A stretch of 22,822 nt of DNA from Bacteroidota bacterium (GTDB lineage Bacteria; Bacteroidota; Rhodothermia; Rhodothermales; UBA10348). The stretch lies in contig JAQCDI010000007.1 of the NCBI GenBank assembly GCA_027620595.1, positions 1 through 22,822 on the forward strand. The letters run 5' to 3'. Under the pieces are notes generated by a model, which worked only from the letters and a program-made list of their open reading frames with translations, made no database searches and had not been told where the DNA came from. A program made the position numbers and the translations under genes. Below are positions 7,094-15,143 of the stretch, piece by piece. Position 1 is the first letter of the stretch. Each line of letters opens with the position of its first letter.

Positions 7094-9460
7094 ATGCTCG
7101 TTGCCCACCCTTTTACCGCACGGATCGCCCGATTTCTGGCCATCGCCGGGTGCGTGTGCCTGTGGGTCGTGCCGAGCAGGGCGCAGGTGGCCCTGAGGGG
7201 GACGGTGGTGGACGCCGTGGATGGCCAACCGCTGCCCCACGCCACGGTGCAGTTGGCCGGCTCCATCCGGGGAACGGTATCCAATGCGCAGGGTCAGTTC
7301 CTGATCACGCTTCCCGGGCTGCCCGCCACCCTTGAGGTGCGCTACATCGGGTATCAGAGTCAGCGCGTCGAGGTCAGCGAGCGGGACCTGGCAGGCATCC
7401 AGATCCGGATGGAGCCGGCCCTGCTCGAGCTTGACGAAGTGGTGGTGTCCGGAGCGAATCCGGCCGAAGCCATGGTGCTGAGGGCCATACAGGCACGGGA
7501 CCGTATGCGGCAGCACGTGAGCGGCACCTACGCGGATGTCTATACGCGCTTCCTGCTCTATTCCGATTTCGACCTGGTGCAGATGAACGAGAGCGTCAGG
7601 GCAACCTGGTGGAGCCCGACGGGTGGGCACCGCGAAGTGGTGCGCGCCGAACGCGTCCAGCCCGTGCGCAGCGGGACATTCCGGTTTGCCCAGCCCCTTC
7701 CCGTGCCCAATTTCCTGGACCCCGATGTGCTGGTGCTGGGTGCCCGCTATGCCGGTCCTCTCCATCCCGATGCGCTGGAGCTGTACCAGTTCACCCTGGG
7801 CCCGACGCGCGAGTACGACGGTCGGCGCGTGATGGAGATCTTCTTCTTTCCCCGCAATCCTACGCTTCCAGCCTTCAGCGGCTCGATGGCCCTCCTGGAC
7901 TCCACCTGGGCTGTCCTGCAGGTCAATGCCCGCCCGTGGCCCGGCACGGATGTCATTCCGCCCGTGCAGACCCACGATATCGTGATCGAGGAGCGCTTCA
8001 TGTCCATCGGGGATACGCTGTGGGTACCCCAGAGCGTGGTGGTGCAGGGTTCGGTTACGTTCGGCCGGGCCGGGGTGGGCTATCCGCCAGCCCGCTACCA
8101 GCAGATCACCGGCCTGTCCCTGCACGTGGTCAACCCACCCGTTCCGGATTCCCTGGCCCGCCCCGGCCCGGCCGAAGTGCGGGACCCCATGCTTCCCTAC
8201 AACAACGATCTCTTCCGCCGCAATCCTTCCTACATCCCGGCCACGCCGCTCGAGGCCGAACAGATTGCCACGATGGATCCCACGATGACCCTGCACCGCG
8301 CGTTCAGGGGAGAGGGGCTGTTGGCCAGCTACACGGCTGTCGACGTGACCGAGGATACCGAGCCGGGTGAAACGTCGACCAACCCCCGACTGGACCTGGC
8401 CACCCGTATCACCGGTGGTGACTGGTTCTGGTACAACCGGGTGGACGGCTGGCACCCGGGAGCGGGGTACGGTGGCGGGATCGGGGACGGGGGACTGTGG
8501 CGCGTCTCCGGCGGGTATTCCATCGAACGACGACGCCCCACGTACAAGTCCGAGGTGAGCGTTCCGTGGCAGCTGGGACCGGTGCGGGGGTTCGTGGGTC
8601 TGCAGGCCCTCGACGCCACTGCTGTGGTGGCGCGCGCCGAAGGGCTGGGTCGTTTCGTGCCTGGCATGGCCACCTATCTCGGCTGGGATGACCTCTACGA
8701 TTACTACGCCCTGCGCAAACAGCGCATGAGTCTGGATGTGGCCATGGGACCCCTTCCGGCCCTTGTGTCGGTCCGGCTCAACAACGAGCGGCATCGCTCA
8801 CTGGAAAAGCTCAGCGATTTCAACGGATGGCTGTTCCGGAATGTGCAGCGGGAGAACCCATCCATCGTGGAAGGGCATCTGCGCTCCACCGAGGTGGGGC
8901 TTCTGGTGGGAGACAGGGAACGTGTTTCTCTCGATCTGTCCTGGGAGCAGTCCCCGGGATGGCATCTTGCGTCCGATTTCCGGTTTACCCGTCTTGACGC
9001 CCGTGCCACGGCCCGGACCACGACATTCTACCGCCGCCGGAGCCGGCCCAACTGGATGCGGGTCACCGTTCTGGGAGGCACGAGCGATGGGTCGTTGCCC
9101 GTTCAGCGCCAGTTTTCCATGAGCGGTTCCGCCGGACCCTTTTCCGAATTCGCCGGATTCCGCTCACTGCCCAATGGCCGTTTCCTGGCCGACGAACTGC
9201 TCGGCATTTTCTGGGCCCATGACTTCACGACGGCACCCTTCGAAAAACTGGGTCTCTGGGGCCTGGCTGAGCGCGGCTGGGGTCTGCATGTATTTGGGGG
9301 CCATGCCTTTTCGTCCGATCCCGATCTGGGCACCTTCAACGGGCTGCACCATGAAATGGGCGTCGGCTTGTCCTACCCGTTCGGCTTGCCCTTCCGCTTG
9401 GATGTGGCCCACGGTTCGGCCGGCGGCTGGTATCTCAAGTTCGGACGGCCGCTGCGGTAG
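7094..9460 (+). CDS. DUF5686 outer-membrane protein with carboxypeptidase-regulatory-like N-domain
   Basis: Large exported protein of a Bacteroidota-type family; function not established. The ATG at 7094 gives a signal peptide (ARIARFLAIAGCVCLWVVPSRAQ). A frame extending to 6593 is open but antisense to the 90-residue gene and is not used. Directly after the signal comes a carboxypeptidase-regulatory-like beta-sandwich (VALRGTVVDAVDGQPLPHAT, then RGTVSNAQGQFLITLP and VRYIGYQSQRVEV). LELDEVVVSG follows, as in TonB-dependent receptors. The rest (residues ~120-788) matches the DUF5686 layout, ending in amphipathic strands consistent with an outer-membrane barrel and the C-terminus GWYLKFGRPLR. 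No plug domain or TonB box was seen. An 86-bp gap separates it from the amidohydrolase gene on the same strand. Confidence 0.88.
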   Translation: MLVAHPFTARIARFLAIAGCVCLWVVPSRAQVALRGTVVDAVDGQPLPHATVQLAGSIRGTVSNAQGQFLITLPGLPATLEVRYIGYQSQRVEVSERDLAGIQIRMEPALLELDEVVVSGANPAEAMVLRAIQARDRMRQHVSGTYADVYTRFLLYSDFDLVQMNESVRATWWSPTGGHREVVRAERVQPVRSGTFRFAQPLPVPNFLDPDVLVLGARYAGPLHPDALELYQFTLGPTREYDGRRVMEIFFFPRNPTLPAFSGSMALLDSTWAVLQVNARPWPGTDVIPPVQTHDIVIEERFMSIGDTLWVPQSVVVQGSVTFGRAGVGYPPARYQQITGLSLHVVNPPVPDSLARPGPAEVRDPMLPYNNDLFRRNPSYIPATPLEAEQIATMDPTMTLHRAFRGEGLLASYTAVDVTEDTEPGETSTNPRLDLATRITGGDWFWYNRVDGWHPGAGYGGGIGDGGLWRVSGGYSIERRRPTYKSEVSVPWQLGPVRGFVGLQALDATAVVARAEGLGRFVPGMATYLGWDDLYDYYALRKQRMSLDVAMGPLPALVSVRLNNERHRSLEKLSDFNGWLFRNVQRENPSIVEGHLRSTEVGLLVGDRERVSLDLSWEQSPGWHLASDFRFTRLDARATARTTTFYRRRSRPNWMRVTVLGGTSDGSLPVQRQFSMSGSAGPFSEFAGFRSLPNGRFLADELLGIFWAHDFTTAPFEKLGLWGLAERGWGLHVFGGHAFSSDPDLGTFNGLHHEMGVGLSYPFGLPFRLDVAHGSAGGWYLKFGRPLR

Positions 9461-9546
9461 GTTTCTGGCACAAACGATCGGATCACGTACATTGGCGGCC
9501 TCATCCGACGCCCTTCCTGTTGTACCCATTCGATCTGCCCGGAATC

Positions 9547-12500
9547 ATGACGCGTGTCCGAATGCTCCTCGCCTTCCTGTTCCTTTTTGCCCTCGTGGCC
9601 CCTGTCCACGCCCAGGAAAAGGAAGAAGTCCCGGCCGATTCGGCCAAGGCCAAAATCGACGAAAAAGCCGATCTACCCCTCAAACCGGAGCGGTGGCTGA
9701 CCTACACCGCCAACGAAGGCTCCTGGATATCCGTGGACGTCAGCCCGGACGGCACGCAGATTGTCTTTGATCTGCTCGGGGACCTGTGGCTTCTGCCCAT
9801 CGAGGGTGGCAAGGCCGATACGCTGACCACCGGCATGGCCTATGACTCCCAGCCCCGGTTCAGTCCTGATGGCAAGACGGTCATATTCAAGTCCGACCGC
9901 AGCGGCGGCGAGAACATCTGGACCATCGACGTGGCATCCGGTGAGACCAAACAGCTCACAAAGGGCAATGCCGACCACTACGAGTCGCCCGAATTTGCCC
10001 CTGATGGCGAGTATTACCTGTTCTCGAAAGGCAGCGGCCGTTTCGGGTCATCGGCCATCTGGATGGCCCATCTCGACGGTGGCTCCGGCAAGTCCATCAT
10101 CGGAAGCACCCCAGCCGAACACGCCCTCGGCGCCGCCTTCAGCGCAGATGGTCGGTACATCTGGCACACCATCCGGCAGGGTCAGTGGCAGTACAACGCC
10201 ATGCTGCCGCAGATGCAGCTGCTGGTCTACGATCGGGAGACCGGTCAGACCTTCAGCCGCTCCTCGCGCTACGGCTCCGGCATGCGCCCCACGCTCTCTC
10301 CCGACGGCAACTGGCTGGTCTACGCCACCCGGCATGAGGACGAGACAGGGTTGATCCTGCGGGACCTGAACACCGACGAAGAGCGCTGGCTGGCCTATCC
10401 GGTCCAGCGGGACAATCAGGAGGGACGTCCGCCCCGGGACATCATGCCCGGCATGTCCTTCACGCCGGACAGCAAGGCGTTGATTGCCTTCTACGGCGGC
10501 ACCCTCTGGCGGATACCTGTCGATGGGTCGCCCCAACAGGCCATCCCTTTCGAGGCCGATGTAAACCTGCCCATCGGCCCCGAACTGGCCTTCACGTATC
10601 CCATCGAGGATGCCGAGACCTTCACGATCCGCGAAATCCGCGATCCGGCCATGTCGCCGGATGGATCGACCCTCGTTTTCACGGCCCTCGACAAGGTCTA
10701 CGTCATGGCCTGGCCTGACGGGGAGCCTCGCCGACTGACGGAATCGACTGCCATCGAAGCGCAGCCCGCGTTTTCTGCAGATGGCAAATGGGTGGTCTGG
10801 GCCACCTGGGATGGCCACAATGGTGCCCTGTGGAAGAAGGAGGTCAACGGCCGACGGGCTGCGGTTCGCTTGACCACGGAAAACGGGATCTACCAGAATC
10901 CGGTGTGGGCCCTGCACCACGACAGGATCGTGGCCACCGTGGCGCCCGCCATCAATTTCCGCACCGAGTCGGGCAGTTCGGCCACGGACCTGATCTGGAT
11001 TCTGGCAGCCGGCGGAGAACCCATGCGCATCGGACCCAACCGCTGGAGTGGCATCCATTTCGTGCAGAATCAGCCGGACCGGCTCTATGGAACGCGCGCC
11101 AGCGAGGGCCTCGTTTCGTTCCAGTGGGACGGTACGGACGAGCGCTCGCACCTGAAGATCAGTGGCCAGACGGCATCGGGCGCCACGAGCCCGCACCGGC
11201 CGAGCCAGATCTGGATGGCGCCCAAAGGGGACCTGGCCATGGCCGAGATCAACAACGAGGTCTATGTGGTCACGGTCCCGATGCTCGGCGGCGAGGCCCC
11301 GTCCATCTCGGTGGCCAATCCCTCGGGAGCCGCCTTCCCGGCCTGGCAGCTCACCGACATCGGTGGGCAATTTCCCTCCTGGGGAGGAGATGGGCGAACC
11401 GTGCACTGGGCCATCGGCAATGCGTTCGTGACGTATGACCTGGACGAGAAGGAGCGCATTGACGAGATCCGCGAGGCCGAGAAAGAGGACGCCGACGAAG
11501 CCGAACAAGAGGATGAAGGCGACGCTGAAGAAGAAGAGGAGGACGAGGGCACGCCCGAGTACAAACCGGACGAGCGCCGCATCAAGATTGAAGCCCGACG
11601 CGACATCCCGCGTGGAACGATCGTGCTCGACGGCGCCCGCATCATCACCATGGACGGCGACGAGGTGATCGAGAACGGCCGCATCGTCGTGATCGACAAC
11701 CGCATCACGGCGGTCGGACCGGCTTCGGACGTGGCCATCCCGCCGTCAGCGACGGTTCGGGACATGACCGGAAAGACCATCGTCCCCGGTTTCGTCGATA
11801 CCCACGCCCACATGGGCACCTGGGCCGGTTTCCACAAGATGAGCCTCTGGACCTATCAGGCCAACCTGGCCTACGGGGTAACCACGACGCGCGACCCGCA
11901 GACCGGCTCGACCGATGTGCTGACCTACGGGGACCGGGTGACCGCCGGCGAACTGATCGGTCCGCGCATCTACTCAACAGGCCCGGGCGTCTTCGGCGAC
12001 TATGTGAGCGATCCGATCAAGGATCTCGAAAACGCCCGCCACATCCTCAAACGCTACTCTGAATATTATCAGACGAACACTTTCAAGATGTACATGTCGG
12101 GAAACCGGCAGCAGCGGCAGTGGCTGGTGATCGCGGCCCGTGAGCAGGGCCTCATGCCGACGACAGAGGGCGGTCTGAGCATGGAGTACAACCTGACCAT
12201 GCTGCAGGACGGGTATCCGGGGCAGGAGCACTCCTTCCCGATCTATCCGCTTTTCGACGATCTGGTCCGCTTGACGGCCTTCACGAAGATGGCCTACACA
12301 CCGACGCTCCTGGTGGCCTACGGCGGACCGTGGGCGGAGAACTGGTTCTACACACGGGAGAACCCGCATGATGACACGAAGCTGCGCTCGTTCCTTCCGC
12401 ATGAGGAGATCGATGCCAAGACCCGCCGGCGCGGGCCGGGCAACGGGCCCGGTCCGGCGGGATGGGCCATGGACGAGGAACAGGTTTTCCCCAAACATGC

Positions 12501-12897
12501 CAGGATCGCCAATGAGATCCTCGAGCGGGGAGGGCGCGTGGGCGTGGGTTCGCACGGACAGTTGCAGGGCCTGGGATACCAGTGGGAGCTGTGGGCGGTG
12601 GCGTCCGGCGGCATGAGCGCGCACAATGCGCTGCGCGCCGCCACCATCATGGGCGCGGAGGCCATCGGACTGCAACAGGACATCGGCTCGGTGTCCGTTG
12701 GCAAGCTGGCCGACCTGGTCATCCTGAACAGCAATCCGTTGGAGAACCTGCGCAACACCAACGACATCGGCTGGGTGATGATGAACGGTCGACTCTACAA
12801 CGGGGATACACTCGACGAGGAATGGCCGCGCCGGAAATCAACCCAGCGTACGCAGCAATGGGATCCACCCGCTGGTCTGAACGCGGGAATCCGGTGA
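9547..12897 (+). CDS. Secreted TolB-like beta-propeller/amidohydrolase fusion
   Basis: Probable exported metal-dependent hydrolase, with peptide-like or cyclic amide substrates suggested for relatives. The 1116-residue product (ATG at 9547) begins with a signal peptide (MTRVRMLLAFLFLFALVAPVHAQ). About residues 50-630 form a TolB/WD40-like propeller with repeated SPDG motifs (VSPDGTQIVF, FSPDGKTVIF, LSPDGNWLVY, MSPDGSTLVF, FSADGKWVVW). A very acidic Glu/Asp linker (about residues 638-669) joins it to an amidohydrolase domain. That domain shows IVLDGARIITMDGDEVIENG, the metal-binding HAHMG (His753, His755), a FKMYMSG lysine candidate, GQEHSFPIYP, GVGSHGQLQGLG and the C-terminal GSVSVGKLADLVIL. 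The usual late catalytic Asp appears to be replaced in GSHGQ. A hairpin lies 50 bp after the stop. Confidence 0.93.
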   Translation: MTRVRMLLAFLFLFALVAPVHAQEKEEVPADSAKAKIDEKADLPLKPERWLTYTANEGSWISVDVSPDGTQIVFDLLGDLWLLPIEGGKADTLTTGMAYDSQPRFSPDGKTVIFKSDRSGGENIWTIDVASGETKQLTKGNADHYESPEFAPDGEYYLFSKGSGRFGSSAIWMAHLDGGSGKSIIGSTPAEHALGAAFSADGRYIWHTIRQGQWQYNAMLPQMQLLVYDRETGQTFSRSSRYGSGMRPTLSPDGNWLVYATRHEDETGLILRDLNTDEERWLAYPVQRDNQEGRPPRDIMPGMSFTPDSKALIAFYGGTLWRIPVDGSPQQAIPFEADVNLPIGPELAFTYPIEDAETFTIREIRDPAMSPDGSTLVFTALDKVYVMAWPDGEPRRLTESTAIEAQPAFSADGKWVVWATWDGHNGALWKKEVNGRRAAVRLTTENGIYQNPVWALHHDRIVATVAPAINFRTESGSSATDLIWILAAGGEPMRIGPNRWSGIHFVQNQPDRLYGTRASEGLVSFQWDGTDERSHLKISGQTASGATSPHRPSQIWMAPKGDLAMAEINNEVYVVTVPMLGGEAPSISVANPSGAAFPAWQLTDIGGQFPSWGGDGRTVHWAIGNAFVTYDLDEKERIDEIREAEKEDADEAEQEDEGDAEEEEEDEGTPEYKPDERRIKIEARRDIPRGTIVLDGARIITMDGDEVIENGRIVVIDNRITAVGPASDVAIPPSATVRDMTGKTIVPGFVDTHAHMGTWAGFHKMSLWTYQANLAYGVTTTRDPQTGSTDVLTYGDRVTAGELIGPRIYSTGPGVFGDYVSDPIKDLENARHILKRYSEYYQTNTFKMYMSGNRQQRQWLVIAAREQGLMPTTEGGLSMEYNLTMLQDGYPGQEHSFPIYPLFDDLVRLTAFTKMAYTPTLLVAYGGPWAENWFYTRENPHDDTKLRSFLPHEEIDAKTRRRGPGNGPGPAGWAMDEEQVFPKHARIANEILERGGRVGVGSHGQLQGLGYQWELWAVASGGMSAHNALRAATIMGAEAIGLQQDIGSVSVGKLADLVILNSNPLENLRNTNDIGWVMMNGRLYNGDTLDEEWPRRKSTQRTQQWDPPAGLNAGIR

Positions 12898-12946
12898 GCT
12901 GAAACGGCCTTTTTCGGCTCTCCCGGCACTTTTGCCGAGAATTTCT

Positions 12947-12978
12947 GAGGGGTGTGACATTTTGGTGTCACACCCCTC
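12947..12978. promoter_or_regulatory. Perfect 13-bp inverted repeat between amidohydrolase and hypothetical gene
   Basis: GAGGGGTGTGACA (12947-12959) and TGTCACACCCCTC (12966-12978) pair perfectly around TTTTGG. There is no T-run on the right side, which argues against a standard rightward terminator. It sits 49 bp downstream of the amidohydrolase stop and 39 bp before the next start codon, so an operator or a Rho-assisted/attenuating hairpin is also possible. Confidence 0.65.
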
Positions 12979-13017
12979 GTGCTATCCTGGCATCAGATCA
13001 CCAAACGAGATGCCGCC

Positions 13018-13644
13018 ATGACTTCCCAGACCCCCATCCGCGTTTCTGCTTTTCCGACCATCGAATGGCTCCGCCAGCGGGCGGCCGACCGCCAGCCCGC
13101 GTCCCGTTCCATGGATAGGCCCAATGCATTCCGGCCCACCCGTGCCGCCATGCTGGCATCCGTCCTGCATCCGATGCTGTCCCGATCCGTCCGGATCGAG
13201 GAAAATGTCTGGGTGGCCACGCCGGATGGCGACATGCCGGTGGATATCGTGTTGCACCTCGGCGGACGAACCGTGGCCATCGCTTGTGGTCCGCACGGTT
13301 TGGTGGCCCAGGAAGGACAAGATGCGCTCAGCCTCGTCTACGGAGGGTTCGATGCATTCGTCCGGTGCGGATTCGACGGGACCCACGACGAAGCAGTGGA
13401 TGCTGCATATGCCTTGATGACCCGCTTCCCGGGTCTCTTTTCGGCCTTCGGCCGGTTGTCCCTGTCCCGAAGGGCCACGGATGGCATGATCAAGGCCCTG
13501 GCCGACCGGGAGGTGGGTAAGGGATGGCACATCGCGTCGGACCGCGTGCGGCTGCATGCGCTGCGTCTGCAGGTGGCCTCCGATTGGGTGCAGGCGTTCG
13601 AGTCCGCGCTGCGTGGAGGCCGCTCCTTGCCGTTGAGTGCCTGA
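13018..13644 (+). CDS. Hypothetical 208-residue protein, possibly a degenerate nuclease-like fold
   Basis: No family is recognised. The start MTSQTPIRVSAFPTIEWLRQ at 13018 is preferred over an in-frame ATG at 12979, which would overlap the hairpin upstream. There is no signal peptide or membrane helix. A central segment VRIEENVWVATPDGDMPVDIVLHL (58-81), then GGRTVAIACG (82-91), has the strand-Asp-strand pattern of PD-(D/E)xK nucleases: Asp76 lies in VDIVL and the position expected to be E-x-K reads A-x-C-G. This is only a weak resemblance, and an active nuclease would not be expected. The C-terminal third is helical and Arg-rich. The gene ends 5 bp from the convergent small ORF at 13650. Confidence 0.7.
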   Translation: MTSQTPIRVSAFPTIEWLRQRAADRQPASRSMDRPNAFRPTRAAMLASVLHPMLSRSVRIEENVWVATPDGDMPVDIVLHLGGRTVAIACGPHGLVAQEGQDALSLVYGGFDAFVRCGFDGTHDEAVDAAYALMTRFPGLFSAFGRLSLSRRATDGMIKALADREVGKGWHIASDRVRLHALRLQVASDWVQAFESALRGGRSLPLSA

Positions 13645-13649
13645 CGCGC

Positions 13650-13835
13650 CTATTCCCGTACCAGCCGTGTGGACGCCCGGCGACCCTTCCATGTCTCGTC
13701 GGGCCAGGTCCGGGCATCATGGATCACCGCCGTTCCGAGACGGACCTTGGTGGACGCCAGTCCGAGATTGAGGTAGTACTGCATGGTGGTCTGGGCCACG
13801 GGCCATGTCTGGCCTTCGTTTGCTCCATCGACCAT
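13650..13835 (-). CDS. Possible 61-residue small protein or gene remnant downstream of DUF819 gene
   Basis: An ORF starting MVDGANEGQTWPVAQTTMQY lies 29 bp after the DUF819 stop on the same strand. It has GC-rich third positions like its neighbours and ends 5 bp from the convergent 13018-13644 gene, the tight convergent spacing seen throughout the window. Basic C-terminus (KGRRASTRLVRE), no signal peptide or membrane helix. I recognise no family. It could be a true small protein, or the surviving end of a longer gene, since the frame stays open upstream into the DUF819 gene. The 220-bp stretch 13645-13864 otherwise holds nothing I can identify. Confidence 0.4.
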   Translation of the reverse strand: MVDGANEGQTWPVAQTTMQYYLNLGLASTKVRLGTAVIHDARTWPDETWKGRRASTRLVRE

Positions 13836-13864
13836 CCTCGACTTCTTCGGGATCTGAACGGCGC

Positions 13865-15028
13865 TCAGCCGATGAGGGGCAGCCAGCTTTCGGCCACCCA
13901 GAATCCCAGGAACGTGCCTACGGCATATCCGAGCGAACCGATCAGGATGGACGGCAGCACCAGGTCCTCACGGCCCAGGCTGCGGGCCAGGGCCAGCGCG
14001 GATGTACCACCACCCACATTGGCCTGTGAGGCAATGGAAGCCACTACAGGGTTGATGCGGAACGCCCAAGCAGCACCGTAGACCAACACGCCGTGGACGG
14101 TAACCGTGACGAGGGTGAAGATGAGCAGGGACACGCCCAGTTGTCCCAGGCCCTGCATGGCGCCCACGTCACAGAACGCGCCGATCACACAGAGGAACAG
14201 GTAGACGGCAAACATGCCCATGACCTTCAGGCCGGGCAGTCGGGACAGGCCCGGGATCTGCGCCAACACCAGCGCAATAGCGGTCAGGAACAACGCCGAA
14301 GGGATGGAGGGAAAGGCTTCCGCGATCCGCTCGGACAGCCACACCGCGCCCAGGCCCAGGGCCATGACCACCGCCAGGTCAACGGGATGCATGGTTTCGG
14401 TATCCTCGTCCACGCCGGTCGTGACCTCCCCGATCACGTGAGCAATTTCCACGCCGGGACGTCGGGGCCAGAATCGGATGAGCAGCCTTGGCACGGCCAG
14501 GGTGACCACCATCCAAAGCGTTGTGGTGATGTTGTCCACTACGATGGCGCCGCCGTAGAGCACCCCTTCCTTCATGACGTCGTAGTGCAGCCCCAGTGCA
14601 TTGAAGTTGACACTGCCACCGGTGTACGTACCCACGAACATGCCGCCGATGGCGTGGTAGAGCGGGCCGATGGACTCTGCGCCATCGATGACCCACATGC
14701 CGACAAAGACCCCGATGGCCGTGGCCAGGCTGCCGAACAGGAACATCAGGATGATGGAGCGACCCGCTTTCAGTATGTCTTTCAGATTGACCGGCAGCAG
14801 GAGCCAGAAAATGGCCAGGGGAGCCACGGTCTCGAAGACGAAGGCATAGGCAGGTACGGCCTCCGATCCGGATCCGGTTGGAATCACGCCCAGGTTGGCA
14901 ATCAACGCCGTCACAAGGATGACCAGCAGCGCCGTACCGAAGTGCTTCATGAACGTGCGGCGCACCATCAATTCGGTCAGGAAGATCACGGCGCTCAGGA
15001 CGCCGATGATGTAGACGGAATGGCTCAT
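13865..15028 (-). CDS. DUF819 family multi-pass membrane protein
   Basis: Integral inner-membrane protein of the DUF819 (YjcL-like) family, probably a transporter of unknown substrate. The ATG at 15028 yields 387 residues; a much longer open frame to 15538 runs antisense to moeB and is rejected. About ten hydrophobic segments are visible, starting with YIIGVLSAVIFLTEL and ALLVILVTALIANLGVIPTG. Family-like glycine-rich loops are MFVGTYTGGSVNFNALG (about residues 134-150) and SQANVGGGTSALALARSLG near the C-terminus, where two similar halves face each other. A long cytoplasmic loop around FWPRRPGVEIAHVIGEVTTG separates the halves. The gene is divergent from moeB across a 115-bp spacer with a large hairpin. 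Confidence 0.9.
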   Translation of the reverse strand: MSHSVYIIGVLSAVIFLTELMVRRTFMKHFGTALLVILVTALIANLGVIPTGSGSEAVPAYAFVFETVAPLAIFWLLLPVNLKDILKAGRSIILMFLFGSLATAIGVFVGMWVIDGAESIGPLYHAIGGMFVGTYTGGSVNFNALGLHYDVMKEGVLYGGAIVVDNITTTLWMVVTLAVPRLLIRFWPRRPGVEIAHVIGEVTTGVDEDTETMHPVDLAVVMALGLGAVWLSERIAEAFPSIPSALFLTAIALVLAQIPGLSRLPGLKVMGMFAVYLFLCVIGAFCDVGAMQGLGQLGVSLLIFTLVTVTVHGVLVYGAAWAFRINPVVASIASQANVGGGTSALALARSLGREDLVLPSILIGSLGYAVGTFLGFWVAESWLPLIG

Positions 15029-15072
15029 GAAGGGGAACCGGGTGGGACCAAATGCAGGGATTCCAGTAAAAC

Positions 15073-15124
15073 CGGCCGGCCGTGAAGGGCGGACTGTTCC
15101 AGTATCGCCATTCACGGCCGGCCG
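15073..15124. repeat. 52-bp near-complete palindrome between DUF819 and moeB
   Basis: CGGCCGGCCGTGAA (15073-15086) pairs perfectly with TTCACGGCCGGCCG (15111-15124). After one mismatch, GGCG pairs with CGCC, and the tip contains ACTG-TTC-CAGT. The whole element folds as one long hairpin. It lies between divergent start codons, 44 bp from DUF819 and 19 bp from moeB, so it cannot be a terminator for either. A dyad operator or a dispersed palindromic repeat fits better. Confidence 0.75.
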
Positions 15125-15143
15125 TCCAAACCCACCCCGCACC

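Noticed and set aside
7028..8794. 588-codon minus-strand ORF as a gene
   Set aside because: It is the shadow of the DUF5686 gene in GC-rich DNA; the composition is rich in Gly, His and Arg with no family motif.
12953..12972. CRP-type site in the hairpin at 12947
   Set aside because: TGTGA and TCACA are separated by ten bases rather than the usual six, so the match is not convincing.
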